Below, one piece after another: positions 34,638-42,621 of a stretch of DNA of 64,000 nucleotides (positions within the stretch are counted from its first letter, which is position 1; each line of letters opens with the position of its first letter). This DNA is from Criibacterium bergeronii (GTDB lineage: Bacteria; Bacillota; Clostridia; Peptostreptococcales; Filifactoraceae). Both the position numbers and the translations under genes were made by a program. Below the pieces are notes generated by a model. That model was given only the letters and a program-made list of their open reading frames with translations. It was not told the DNA's origin and made no database searches. The stretch covers positions 1-64,000 of the forward strand of contig NZ_MBEW02000007.1 of assembly GCF_001693775.2 (NCBI RefSeq), read 5' to 3'.

Positions 34638-35437
34638 ATGTGAACATAAATTATGGAAATATTCCTGATGAACTCAAACAACTAAATCAGTGGGTTTGCA
34701 CCTTAGAGGGTAGCAAAGTTCCAATGAAATCTTGGGAAAACGAAGCGGCTTCATCAACTAATCCTCATACTTGGTCGTGTTTCACAGACGCTTTATCTTC
34801 TGTCGAAAAGCTATACTACGACTACTTAGGATTTGTGTTCAACGATAACGGGATTGTCGGAATTGATATTGACGCAGGTTATGATGACGAGGGTTTGATG
34901 AACGGTCTAAGTGCTGACATTATCGGTAAATGTGGGAGTTACACAGAGAAATCCCGAAGCGGTAGAGGTTTTCATATATTGCTTCGGGGAACTCTCCCCT
35001 TTAATGGCAAAAACAATCTTAATGGGGTTGAAATATATAAAACAGCAAGGTATTTCATAATGACCGGTCACACTCTCCTATTCGATAATATTGTAGAAAA
35101 TCAGGAAGCTATTGATTACATTGTTGAAAAATACTTCCCTAACACAAGAGACAATTCAGATAAAGTGAATGTAGGTAGAGACAAAATTTACTCCCCTGTT
35201 TGGGAGAAGCCTGTAGTAGAGGGGAAAATAAAGCTACGACCTGTCTATCCTCGTATTCCTAATGGTAGTCGCAATATCTGTCTGACTTCTCTCGCCGGTA
35301 TGTTGCATAATCAGGGTTACAGCAAGGCTCATATATATGACGAACTCTTGTATGCAAATACAGTCGCTTGCGACCCGCCTCTCGATAAAAATGAGTTGAG
35401 AACTATTTGTAATAGTGTAACGAGGTATAAGCGATAA
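34634..35437 (+). CDS. PrimPol-like DNA primase
   Basis: 267 aa. Primase-polymerase pattern: WVCTLEGSKVPMKSWE, then GIVGIDIDAGYDDEG (catalytic acidic pair), SRSGRGFHILLRG (His in the motif II position), NGVEIYKTARYFIMTGH, and a C-terminal PriCT domain (GSRNICLTSLAGML ... ACDPPLDKNELRTICNSV). It makes primers for the D5-type helicase encoded just downstream. ATG 34634 overlaps the previous stop (ATGA). Confidence 0.87.
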   Translation: MNVNINYGNIPDELKQLNQWVCTLEGSKVPMKSWENEAASSTNPHTWSCFTDALSSVEKLYYDYLGFVFNDNGIVGIDIDAGYDDEGLMNGLSADIIGKCGSYTEKSRSGRGFHILLRGTLPFNGKNNLNGVEIYKTARYFIMTGHTLLFDNIVENQEAIDYIVEKYFPNTRDNSDKVNVGRDKIYSPVWEKPVVEGKIKLRPVYPRIPNGSRNICLTSLAGMLHNQGYSKAHIYDELLYANTVACDPPLDKNELRTICNSVTRYKR

Positions 35438-35449
35438 GGAGTAATAAAA

Positions 35450-35776
35450 ATGAGAACAAAAGATGTATTGAAAGACATAGAAGAATATTCTATTTTTATG
35501 CAATATTTATATTTAGGGGAGACAATAAAATTTAATAACGGTATGACCACATTAGAATTGGTTATGGACGAAGAATTAGAAATATATGCTAAAAATCTAT
35601 TATTCCCTAATTTGCCGCCATTATTATATTCCAATGATTTGTCTCTCACGAATGTTTTATTTGGAATCATTCCGAAATTAAAAAAAGAAAAGCCAGAAAA
35701 ACATAATTGTTTTTCTAATCGTTGGGAAGAAATAAAGGAGCTTTGTTTGATTCAATTAAGCCTTAATTTATCATAA
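35450..35776 (+). CDS. Phage protein of unknown function
   Basis: 108 aa, no recognised domain; helical start MRTKDVLKDIEEYSIFM and a middle hydrophobic stretch. It stands between primase and helicase genes; codon use is more AT-rich than that of its neighbours, so it may be a later insertion. Confidence 0.55.
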   Translation: MRTKDVLKDIEEYSIFMQYLYLGETIKFNNGMTTLELVMDEELEIYAKNLLFPNLPPLLYSNDLSLTNVLFGIIPKLKKEKPEKHNCFSNRWEEIKELCLIQLSLNLS

Positions 35777-35794
35777 AAGGAAGGAGATGGTAAA

Positions 35795-37273
35795 GTGCAG
35801 GAATTATTTCAAACAAGAAACGGACGAGTGATTATGGACGAGGACTTGTCTGTAAAAATGTATAAAATAAAACACTACCACCCGGAAAAAGCTGATGAAA
35901 CTTCATCAGGTTTTGAATGGTCTGAAATGGGTATGGCAAATCTTTTCGGACTTCTCTATGCTCAGGAAGTTCGATATTGCCCTGAACATAAAAGTTGGTA
36001 CACCTATTTTGAGGGTGTTTGGAGAAAAGATGAAGGAGCAATTCTCGTATCAGAAAGAATCAAAGATTTTGTTAGACTTATGATTTTATATTGTGGAGAA
36101 ATTGAAGATGACGACCTTAGAAAGTCTTATACATCTTTCGTAAACAAGATGGGCGACAGGCGTATGCGAGACAGAATACTGAAGGACGCAACAGGAGAAC
36201 TTCGTATCTCAGCTGTTGAGTTTGATAGTAACCCATATCTTATAAATTGTCTCAATGGCACTTACGACCTTAGCGACTTCTCTTTCAGAGAGCATAATTG
36301 GGAAGATTTTCTCACAATGCAAACCACATTTAAGCACACTATCTCTCGTGAGATTAAATGCGACCGATGGGAAAAGTTCATTGATGAAATAACAGAAAAT
36401 GACAAAGAAAAAGCTGATTTCCTTCAGAGAGCGTTAGGATATTCAATGCTTGGACTAAGCAACGAGGAGTGTATGTTCATTCTTCACGGTAAAACGACAC
36501 GAAATGGTAAATCCACCCTACTCAACACGATTGAAACTATGCTTGGAGACTATGCTAAAGTGGCACCGGTGGGAATGATATGTCGTGGAGATAGACAAAA
36601 AGACGCAGAAGCGGCTTCTCCTACCCTTGCAGGGCTTAAAGGTAAAAGGTTTGTAACGATGTCCGAAAGTAACGAATATGGAAAACTCGATGAAGAAAAA
36701 ATCAAACAGCTTACAGGTGGAGAAAATATTTCAGCAAGGGCATTGTACCAATCAGGTATCACATTCAAACCACAATTTACTCTATGGCTCTCTTGTAACG
36801 ACTTACCGATGGTAACAGATAAGTCCTTATTTGCTTCCGAGCGTATCAAAGTTGTGGAGTTTAACAGACATTTCAAGCCGGAGGAGCAGGACACACATCT
36901 CAAAGATGAACTCTGTAAGCAAGAAAATTTAAGTGGAATTTTTATGTGGCTTGTTCGTGGCTACATTCATTATAAAAAGCACGGTCTAACAATGGTAAGC
37001 CATCTGAAAGATGTTGTAAGTAAATACGAAAGAGATAATGATATTGTACTGCAATTCCTTGAAAATCGTTGTGAACAAGCTGAGGATAAGACTATCAGAG
37101 CAAAAGACTTGTATCAAGCCTTTAAGGTTTGGGCTAAATCTGAAGGTGCTTATATCCTATCAGCAAGAAAATTCAATTCTGAAATGGAGCGACACCCGGA
37201 ATGGTTCGATAGAAAATCGACTTCAAGTGGATTTGTGATTTATTGGGGATTGAAACTTAGGGAGGTAATGTAA
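35795..37273 (+). CDS. D5/P4-family primase-helicase (SF3 helicase)
   Basis: 492 aa, GTG start with AAGGAAGGAG. N-terminal D5_N domain, then the SF3 helicase: Walker A LHGKTTRNGKSTLLN (about 233-247), Walker B-type GKRFVTMSE (about 283), motif C FTLWLSCNDLP (about 327). C-terminal winged-helix-like DNA-binding part. This is the replicative helicase of the prophage, loaded at its origin with the PrimPol-like protein. Confidence 0.92.
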   Translation: MQELFQTRNGRVIMDEDLSVKMYKIKHYHPEKADETSSGFEWSEMGMANLFGLLYAQEVRYCPEHKSWYTYFEGVWRKDEGAILVSERIKDFVRLMILYCGEIEDDDLRKSYTSFVNKMGDRRMRDRILKDATGELRISAVEFDSNPYLINCLNGTYDLSDFSFREHNWEDFLTMQTTFKHTISREIKCDRWEKFIDEITENDKEKADFLQRALGYSMLGLSNEECMFILHGKTTRNGKSTLLNTIETMLGDYAKVAPVGMICRGDRQKDAEAASPTLAGLKGKRFVTMSESNEYGKLDEEKIKQLTGGENISARALYQSGITFKPQFTLWLSCNDLPMVTDKSLFASERIKVVEFNRHFKPEEQDTHLKDELCKQENLSGIFMWLVRGYIHYKKHGLTMVSHLKDVVSKYERDNDIVLQFLENRCEQAEDKTIRAKDLYQAFKVWAKSEGAYILSARKFNSEMERHPEWFDRKSTSSGFVIYWGLKLREVM

Positions 37274-37528
37274 ATGACTAATAATGAAATCAATACTGTT
37301 ACTTTGAGCAAATCAAGCTATGACAATATGCGTGGTACAAATGACAGAGCGAGTATGTTGTTACGAGAAGTGGTTGGTAGTATGAGTATTGCTGATGACA
37401 CCGATGATTTATATCTTGATGTTAATAGAATCATCAAAACCATAGAAATTTTATATCCTGATACTTATACGAAAAAAGTATCGGCTCTAAAAGGACAACG
37501 CACTAAGAATTTTATAAAAAGGGGGTAG
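37274..37528 (+). CDS. Small phage protein of unknown function
   Basis: 84 aa, starts one base after the helicase stop. Helical with an acidic middle (ADDTDDLYLDVNRII) and basic end. No family recognised. Confidence 0.6.
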   Translation: MTNNEINTVTLSKSSYDNMRGTNDRASMLLREVVGSMSIADDTDDLYLDVNRIIKTIEILYPDTYTKKVSALKGQRTKNFIKRG

Positions 37529-37534
37529 AACTTA

Positions 37535-37774
37535 ATGGCACAAAAACTACTCACAAGAGAAAAATACAAGAAATTGAAGAAAATGGATAGGCAAGAAGCT
37601 GAAGGTTTTATCCTTGCTTTATATCAGGAAGCCTATAACAATGGTAAAGCCGACAACCCTACTTTGGACTTTGAGAAACTCTACGAAAAACTTTTGGAAA
37701 TCAAAGGGGTAGGTAAGGTTAAGGCTGATTGCATTGTTGAAACTATCAAAGAACTTATGGAGGAAAAGAAATGA
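37535..37774 (+). CDS. Small helix-hairpin-helix protein
   Basis: 79 aa. C-terminal [19 protein letters not shown] is a canonical helix-hairpin-helix, which binds DNA backbone non-specifically. The rest is charged helix. Likely an accessory DNA-binding protein in replication. Confidence 0.65.
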   Translation: MAQKLLTREKYKKLKKMDRQEAEGFILALYQEAYNNGKADNPTLDFEKLYEKLLEIKGVGKVKADCIVETIKELMEEKK

Positions 37775-38013
37775 AAAAATATAGAAAGAAACCTATTGTA
37801 ATAGAAGCTATAAAATATGATAAATCTTCCATCGGAAAAGCCCAAGACTTTTGCAACAAAATGAAATACAACCCTCATAATAATGAATATTATATCGAAA
37901 CTTTAGAGGGAACTATGCTAATCAGTGAGGGAGACTATATCATCAAAGGTGTGAACGGAGAGTTTTACCCTTGCAAAGCTGATATTTTTGAGAAAACTTA
38001 TGAGGAGGTGTGA
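37771..38013 (+). CDS. Small phage protein with GDYIIKG motif (PGDYG-like)
   Basis: 80 aa. Starts [15 protein letters not shown] and ends [26 protein letters not shown]; this beta-domain pattern is very common in phages of Bacillota and Proteobacteria. Function unknown. Overlaps the previous gene by four bases (ATGA). Confidence 0.75.
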   Translation: MKKYRKKPIVIEAIKYDKSSIGKAQDFCNKMKYNPHNNEYYIETLEGTMLISEGDYIIKGVNGEFYPCKADIFEKTYEEV

Positions 38014-38015
38014 TT

Positions 38016-38237
38016 ATGATGTTAAGTCCGAAAGAAGATTTTAAGGATTGGATAGTTGATAATTGGTTTCATGTTGAAGATAGTTTAGGATTTTCAATTT
38101 CGACTTACCTACAAGACAATGATTTTGATAAAACAGATGTTGTCGATAGAGGTGATTTGACAGAGTTTATATCAGAAAGATTAAAAGAAGGATTGCTTAA
38201 TGTAATCGACACTTATGAGGACTTTAAGTATGAATAA
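38016..38237 (+). CDS. Small acidic phage protein
   Basis: 73 aa, Asp/Glu-rich (FHVEDSLGFSISTYLQDNDFDKT). ATG at 38016 lies seven bases after GGAGG; the upstream GTG (38010) overlaps that site. No family recognised; strongly acidic small proteins in phages are sometimes DNA mimics, but nothing else supports that here. Confidence 0.6.
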   Translation: MMLSPKEDFKDWIVDNWFHVEDSLGFSISTYLQDNDFDKTDVVDRGDLTEFISERLKEGLLNVIDTYEDFKYE

Positions 38238-38442
38238 TAAATTAGCGAGTTATCGAGCATACTTTTGTGACTATGTGTATGACCTATTACAAGATGACGA
38301 GGATAACACAAGAGCTAACGCAATCATAGACTTATACGATGAACTTCTGGATATTGCTGAAAAATTAAGCAGAGAAAACTTCGGTATGAAAACTACTATT
38401 AAGAATTTAAGAAGACAGCTTGATAAAAATTATAACCAATAA
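38230..38442 (+). CDS. Small phage protein, helical
   Basis: 70 aa with two helices (VYDLLQDDEDNTRANAIIDL and ELLDIAEKLSRENF). ATG 38230 overlaps the end of the previous gene. Function unknown. Confidence 0.6.
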   Translation: MNNKLASYRAYFCDYVYDLLQDDEDNTRANAIIDLYDELLDIAEKLSRENFGMKTTIKNLRRQLDKNYNQ

Positions 38443-38455
38443 CAAGGAGAAAAAT

Positions 38456-38785
38456 ATGGGAACTAATTATTATGCTATAAGTAAAAAAGCAAAACATGAC
38501 AAACCACTGCACATAGGTAAATCATCTATGGGTTGGAAATTCTTATTTTATAAACTTAAGGATTACGAAAACTATTTCACTCACGAAACCATTAACACAT
38601 ATGAAAAGTGGAAAAAGTTGTTACAAGATAAGAATGTGTCGATTGTTAGCGAATACAATGATGATATTGATTTTGATAGTTTTGACAAAATGGTAGAGAT
38701 AAAACAACATTGTAACAATCCCGATAATTTTAAGTATAATCTCAATGTTTATGGATATCGATTTTCCGAAGATGAATTTTGTTAA
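38456..38785 (+). CDS. Phage protein with MGTNYY N-terminus
   Basis: 109 aa. MGTNYYAISKKAKHDKPLHIGKSSMGW is an opening shared by many small phage proteins with a beta-hairpin fold; the His/Lys segment often stands where a zinc site is seen in relatives, but only one Cys (C-terminal) is present here. ATG behind AAGGAG. Function unknown. Confidence 0.65.
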   Translation: MGTNYYAISKKAKHDKPLHIGKSSMGWKFLFYKLKDYENYFTHETINTYEKWKKLLQDKNVSIVSEYNDDIDFDSFDKMVEIKQHCNNPDNFKYNLNVYGYRFSEDEFC

Positions 38786-38799
38786 TAAGGAGGTAGAAA

Positions 38800-39312
38800 A
38801 TGAAAGCAGCATTTCCTAACTTGGAACTTATAGAACACAAAGCGACAGAGCTTGCATTACTTGATAAAGCACTCTCCTCTCCGCCTGAGTTTGACTTAAT
38901 TACTTTCCCTCAGATTTGGGGCAGCACTTGCACTGGATTTGACCTCACATCAGATGGCTTACCTGCTGTTAGCGGCTCGGCAATGACAAAAGAATATACC
39001 ACAGTCGCACACGAACTTAAAACTGATGTTTACTATATCTTCTTCGGTGGTCGTCCTTGTTATAAGGTTACAGAAGCAGGAAAGAACTTTTTCAGCGACT
39101 TAAACTCACGAAATATGGCTTCACTCAGTAAGGCAAAAGACAGATATATTGACCAGAAGTATAAACCCGGAGAAGAAATTTTGACAATTATCGCAGAGCT
39201 TAGAGGGGATATTGAAGAATTACACTCGTTACTCAGTTACGAATTTTATTGCGAGATGAGAGATAAAATTGATGAAATTGAAACTCTAATTTTAGAAGTA
39301 GTGAAACCTTAA
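38800..39312 (+). CDS. Phage protein of unknown function
   Basis: 170 aa. Contains a beta-rich middle (GSTCTGFDLTSDGLPAVSGSAMTKEYTTV ... VYYIFFGGRPCYKV) and a C-terminal coiled coil. Last gene before a 277-base gene-free gap with a large hairpin. No family recognised. Confidence 0.65.
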   Translation: MKAAFPNLELIEHKATELALLDKALSSPPEFDLITFPQIWGSTCTGFDLTSDGLPAVSGSAMTKEYTTVAHELKTDVYYIFFGGRPCYKVTEAGKNFFSDLNSRNMASLSKAKDRYIDQKYKPGEEILTIIAELRGDIEELHSLLSYEFYCEMRDKIDEIETLILEVVKP

Positions 39313-39443
39313 ATCAGTTTCGATTTACTACTTCACGATAGAAATTGACGAATTATCTTAATCGGATTGAAAAATTATAAAAAATGACATTTCTTAAATT
39401 GCATTAAAGAGATTGAAAAACAATCTTTTTATGAAAATGCTAT

Positions 39444-39558
39444 GAAGTAGTAAAAGTAGTTCAAATATAGGTTTTGTGTGTAACTTCTTTATATAGAAAA
39501 AATCCCTATATATAAAAGTTATACGCAAAAGCCGATTTTCAACTACTTTCACTACTGT
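39444..39558. repeat. 115-nt long hairpin, copy 1
   Basis: The outer arms GAAGTAGTAAAAGTAGTT (39444) and AACTACTTTCACTACTGT (39541) pair, and the pairing continues inward through AGGTTTTGTGTGTAACTT against AAGTTATACGCAAAAGCC and TATATAG against CTATATA, to a short A-rich loop. About 50 bp of imperfect stem. A homologous hairpin lies at 42450-42563. The whole gene-free gap is 39313-39589; the rest of it is AT-rich with nothing recognised. Confidence 0.85.
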
Positions 39559-39589
39559 AAGAAGAATAATAAGAAGAAAGGAGAAACTA

Positions 39590-40276
39590 ATGGATATTGA
39601 TAAATTAGTAGAGAACAAGGAGACTGTTTCTGAGGAGACTGTTCAAGACGAAGATGTGCGTATCTCTCCGAGAACAGGAAAGCCTGTGCAAACTAAATAT
39701 GCTCCTAAGAAAAAGCGAAAGTCTGAGAATTGGAAGAAGTCTCCTGTTATTGGTATGAATGGGTATGACCTTAAAGAGGGAGATAATACTAAGTATTTAC
39801 AGATAAATCTTGAGCTTTTTAATATGCCTGAGATTGATTTGCATAATGTTGATGAAGTAAGTAAACGACTTAGTGATTATTTCGAGTTGTATGCGAAGTA
39901 CGACACAAAGCCTACTGTTATGGGAATGGCAATGAGTTTGAATGGTATGGATAGAACGACTTTAAGGTGTGTTGCAAAGGATTTACCCATTGGTGGGAAT
40001 GGATATAAGTCTGCGTTGCCGAAACCCGTTACCCTCGCTATAAAAAAAGCGTACTTTTTGCTCGAAAATTTGTACGAAAACTATATGCAAAATGGCAAGA
40101 TAAATCCGGTTGCAGGTATCTTTCTCGGCAAGAACAACTACGGTTATCAAGACAAGACTGAATATGTCCTCACACCCAATAGTAACAATGAAGATGAATA
40201 CTCAGCAGATGACATCAAGAAACGCTATCTTATTGCTGAGAAGTCAGGACAAGGTGGCGACTTACCTGAGGACTAA
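39590..40276 (+). CDS. Terminase small subunit
   Basis: 228 aa. Basic N-terminus, a helical middle and the C-terminal LENLYENYMQNGKINPVAGIFLGKNNYGYQDKTEYVL, a pattern typical of small terminase subunits in Bacillota phages (NPxAxIFLLKNxFGYxD). It recognises phage DNA for packaging. The large subunit is 3.7 kb downstream, which is unusual. Confidence 0.8.
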   Translation: MDIDKLVENKETVSEETVQDEDVRISPRTGKPVQTKYAPKKKRKSENWKKSPVIGMNGYDLKEGDNTKYLQINLELFNMPEIDLHNVDEVSKRLSDYFELYAKYDTKPTVMGMAMSLNGMDRTTLRCVAKDLPIGGNGYKSALPKPVTLAIKKAYFLLENLYENYMQNGKINPVAGIFLGKNNYGYQDKTEYVLTPNSNNEDEYSADDIKKRYLIAEKSGQGGDLPED

Positions 40277-40286
40277 AAATCAAAAT

Positions 40287-40314
40287 CGACTTTCGACTTT
40301 CGACTTTCGACTTT
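40287..40314 (+). repeat. Four tandem copies of the heptamer CGACTTT
   Basis: CGACTTT is repeated four times without error just after the small terminase gene and before a strong terminator. A slippage-prone short repeat of unknown meaning. Confidence 0.9.
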
Positions 40315-40332
40315 GAATACATTAGTTCACTT

Positions 40333-40358
40333 GCTCTCCCATTGTGGAGAGCTTTTTT
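40333..40358 (+). terminator. Rho-independent terminator after the small terminase gene
   Basis: GCTCTCC (40333-40339) and GGAGAGC (40346-40352) form a perfect 7-bp stem with a 6-nt loop, followed by six T. It ends the early transcript at this point. Confidence 0.9.
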
Positions 40359-40567
40359 ATGCCAAATTTTAACGAAAATCAAGAAGAAAAGCCCCTGAAA
40401 TACAGAAAAAGGCTCGAAAGTGCCTATCTTCAAGGGTTTGACGCTATTTTTACAATAAAGCAACCGGGAAGCTCTGCGAGGTTTGGGCGTGTTTTGTGTT
40501 CCTTCTTTATATATGCAAACGGACAACAAAACAACACAAAAAAGATTATAAATTTATCTAAAAAGTA

Positions 40568-40596
40568 TTGACAAGCAAAACAAAAAAGATTATACT
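40568..40596 (+). promoter_or_regulatory. Sigma-A promoter of the inter-terminase cassette
   Basis: TTGACA (40568-40573), 17-base spacer, TATACT (40591-40596). This near-consensus promoter lies 59 bases before the 40655 gene and after a terminator, so the cassette can be expressed on its own in the lysogen. Confidence 0.8.
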
Positions 40597-40654
40597 ATTA
40601 TCAAGTTAAGATAATTTTATAATCCTAATCGGATAAATTAAAGGAGGTATAAAT

Positions 40655-41338
40655 ATGTTATTTACAAATTTAAGGGCTTTATTAATTCAGGAAGCAAACA
40701 AAGAAAAAGAAGAAACAACATTGTTTATTAAAAAAGGTTATTGTTTTAGTTGGAGCGAAGAACACAGAAAAGAAAGCGACAACGGATTAAGACGCCACAG
40801 CACGGCAACAAGATGGGAGCAATACCAAAACGGCAACATAAGCCGAGAAAAAGCCGAAGAATTAGCAATAAAAAGAGCTATGAAACAACACGACAAACAA
40901 TTAAATGAAGCGTTGAAGCTTCTCCAAAGTGTAGAAAATGCCGAAGAATTGAATTATATCAATATATCTATTGATTGGGTAAGCTCTCGCACTTGGGGAA
41001 ATAACCCCCATGTTGAAGCGTTTATTGATGGGAAGATGTTCACAGGTTCGGCGAGTGGTTGCGGATACGATAAAGAATCGGCGGCAGTGGCTCAAGCTCT
41101 AAATAAAAGTTATAGAGTTTTGAAAGTTCTTTACACACTGAAGGAAAACGGATTACAAGAAGGTAAAAATACAAACGGCGATATATTGGGATATGGTTCA
41201 GGTTATGGAGTGTTTCCGGCTTTTGAGGGTGGCGTAGGTGTGAATTGCTTTTGGCAAATTTTAGAAAAAGTCGGTTATAAAGTTGAAAGCCACCACGGAA
41301 AAAGAAGCGATTTTTATAATATCACAAAGGAGAGTTAA
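40655..41338 (+). CDS. Protein of unknown function in the inter-terminase cassette
   Basis: 227 aa. Recognisable segments: KGYCFSWSEEHRKESDNGLRR near the start, a helical middle, then ISIDWVSSRTWGNNPHVEAF and GCGYDKESAAVAQALN, ending VGVNCFWQILEKVGYKVE. The latter pattern occurs in hypothetical proteins of Clostridia mobile elements, but I know no function. AAGGAGG precedes the ATG. First gene behind the 40568 promoter. Confidence 0.65.
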   Translation: MLFTNLRALLIQEANKEKEETTLFIKKGYCFSWSEEHRKESDNGLRRHSTATRWEQYQNGNISREKAEELAIKRAMKQHDKQLNEALKLLQSVENAEELNYINISIDWVSSRTWGNNPHVEAFIDGKMFTGSASGCGYDKESAAVAQALNKSYRVLKVLYTLKENGLQEGKNTNGDILGYGSGYGVFPAFEGGVGVNCFWQILEKVGYKVESHHGKRSDFYNITKES

Positions 41339-41341
41339 ACA

Positions 41342-41683
41342 ATGAGCAATAAATTAAATGAATATATGCTGAAGCTGTCCGGCGGCTTCTCCGGAATGAT
41401 GAAAAGAGCTAAACCGATGAAGGGCGATTTTGAAAGGTTATGTAATGAGTACAGAGAAAACAAGCGAATGATTGAAGAGTTAGAAGCAATGAACGAAATA
41501 ACAAAGGGCGAAATATTGGAAATAATGGGCGATAATGAAATAATGATACAAGGAGCAGCAAAGGCAAGTTATAAAGTTGTTAATTCTTGCCGCTTCAATT
41601 CTTCAAAGTTCAAAGAGGATTACCCGGAATTATACGGGCAATATAGCAGCGAAACAAGTATAAAACGATTTATAGTTAGTTAG
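41342..41683 (+). CDS. YqaJ C-terminal-like protein
   Basis: 113 aa. After a helical start, the end (GAAKASYKVVNSCRFNSSKFKEDYPELYGQYSSETSIKRFIVS) resembles the last segment of YqaJ exonucleases and its small separate relatives in phages. The nuclease core is absent. Perhaps an accessory or partner of the exonuclease at 30533, or a remnant kept as a separate gene. Confidence 0.55.
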   Translation: MSNKLNEYMLKLSGGFSGMMKRAKPMKGDFERLCNEYRENKRMIEELEAMNEITKGEILEIMGDNEIMIQGAAKASYKVVNSCRFNSSKFKEDYPELYGQYSSETSIKRFIVS

Positions 41684-41695
41684 GAGGTATAGAAA

Positions 41696-41767
41696 ATGTT
41701 TATATTAGGTTGTATATTAGCTTTTCCGATCGCACTACTTGCGGAAGTTGTGAAAATGAATAAGTAA
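41696..41767 (+). CDS. Tiny membrane peptide (23 aa)
   Basis: MFILGCILAFPIALLAEVVK plus three more residues, preceded by a perfect TAGGAGG. One hydrophobic helix ending in a Glu and Lys. A paralogue lies at 43790-43888 in the same cassette. Similar size to small toxins or regulators of membrane proteins; the function is unknown. Confidence 0.6.
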   Translation: MFILGCILAFPIALLAEVVKMNK

Positions 41768-41781
41768 AAAGGATGTAAACA

Positions 41782-41928
41782 ATGAATAAATATGAAGAAG
41801 CTATTGATCTATTAAAATATTATTATGAGCAATCAAGAAAATACAAAAAATTACAAAAATATAATTGTGATAAATATATAAAAATACTTGAAGAATTGGT
41901 TAGTACTACAGCACAAAACAAGGAATAA
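41782..41928 (+). CDS. Small helical protein (48 aa)
   Basis: ATG 41782 (GGATG upstream) opens a frame of 48 codons, Lys/Tyr-rich: MNKYEEAIDLLKYYYEQ, ending VSTTAQNKE, followed directly by a terminator. No family recognised. Confidence 0.5.
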   Translation: MNKYEEAIDLLKYYYEQSRKYKKLQKYNCDKYIKILEELVSTTAQNKE

Positions 41929-41937
41929 GTAAAGATT

Positions 41938-41964
41938 AGCCGCCCGGAAAGGGCGGTTATTTTT
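41938..41964 (+). terminator. Rho-independent terminator
   Basis: GCCGCCC (41939-41945), GGAAA loop, GGGCGG (41951-41956), then TTATTTTTA. It closes the first unit of the cassette. Confidence 0.9.
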
Positions 41965-42175
41965 ATTTGCATTTACTTATCAAAGGTTGATGTATAATTT
42001 AATCTTGATTAGATGTAAATTGATAGTTGCGGACAGGTTCGCAGCTTTTTTTTTATTGCTTCGAGGGGCTACCCGGTGGGGGAATAGCACTAAGCGACAG
42101 GCTGCAAGGGAGTATGCTAAATACCCTCAAGAAATAAAAAGCCACTAAAAAGATTATTATACTATCCTTTTTGTA
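41965..42175 (+). ncRNA. GC-rich gene-free segment, possible structured RNA
   Basis: No open frame. A hairpin with T-run (TGCG...CGCA then nine T, about 42027-42054) is followed by a GC-rich block (about 42058-42125) with GAGGG at 42063 able to pair with CCCTC at 42124 and inner pairings such as GCTACCCGGTGGGGGAATAGC. Its base composition is clearly different from the surrounding DNA. No known riboswitch or RNA family recognised. Confidence 0.35.
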
Positions 42176-42204
42176 TTGACATTCACTCTCCTATCTGCTA
42201 CAAT
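42176..42204 (+). promoter_or_regulatory. Sigma-A promoter for the HTH/recombinase unit
   Basis: TTGACA (42176-42181), 17-base spacer, TACAAT (42199-42204), 31 bases before the HTH gene. Near consensus, thus probably active in the lysogen unless repressed. Confidence 0.8.
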
Positions 42205-42235
42205 ACAATCAAACACAATTTAAGGAGGTCTTACG

Positions 42236-42448
42236 ATGGTTAAGAACAATATAGAAGTCGATGTGAAAATCAAATGCCTTGAAGCAGGTTTGACCCAAAA
42301 TCAACTTGGAGAAGCGATTGATTCAACCGGTCAGTATGTAAACCGTATCATCAAGAAAAAAGATGGTATCGTCAATAAGACATTTGTGGATATGCTTGAA
42401 GCTCTTGGATATGATATTGAGCTTACTTATGTCAAGAGAGAAAGCTGA
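42236..42448 (+). CDS. Small XRE-type HTH regulator of the cassette
   Basis: 70 aa. HTH segment KIKCLEAGLTQNQLGEAI...GQYVNRIIKKKDGIVN, then a short helix. AAGGAGG precedes the ATG. It is the first gene behind its own promoter and directly precedes the second long hairpin and a serine recombinase, so it may regulate that recombinase. Confidence 0.8.
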   Translation: MVKNNIEVDVKIKCLEAGLTQNQLGEAIDSTGQYVNRIIKKKDGIVNKTFVDMLEALGYDIELTYVKRES

Positions 42449-42449
42449 T

Positions 42450-42563
42450 GAAGTAGTAAAAGTAGTTCAAAATCGGTTTTTGCGTAAAGTTTCTCTATAT
42501 AGGAATTTTCTGTATATATAAAAGTTACCGCAAAATCCATAATTAAACTACTTTTACTACTTC
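42450..42563. repeat. 114-nt long hairpin, copy 2
   Basis: Outer arms GAAGTAGTAAAAGTAGTT (42450) and AACTACTTTTACTACTTC (42546) pair perfectly over 18 bp; the stem goes on through GGTTTTTGCGTAA against TTACCGCAAAATCC and CTATATA against TATATA. It is homologous to 39444-39558: same arms and length, with changed bases in the middle that mostly keep pairing (for example GCG/CGC here, GTG/CGC there). Confidence 0.88.
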
Positions 42564-42621
42564 AAAACGACATTTAAGATTAAAAGTTATCTGATTAGGA
42601 TAATAAGGAGGTGTATATCTC

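Noticed and set aside
39313-39589. Origin of replication with iterons considered for the gap before the small terminase
   Set aside because: The repeats are arms of one hairpin, not a row of direct iterons, and the gap does not lie next to the helicase/primase genes.
40344-40571. Possible small gene starting GTG 40344 or ATG 40359 after the small terminase
   Set aside because: The start overlaps the terminator stem or T-run, no ribosome binding site is present, and the end runs through the next promoter. Composition is not clearly coding.
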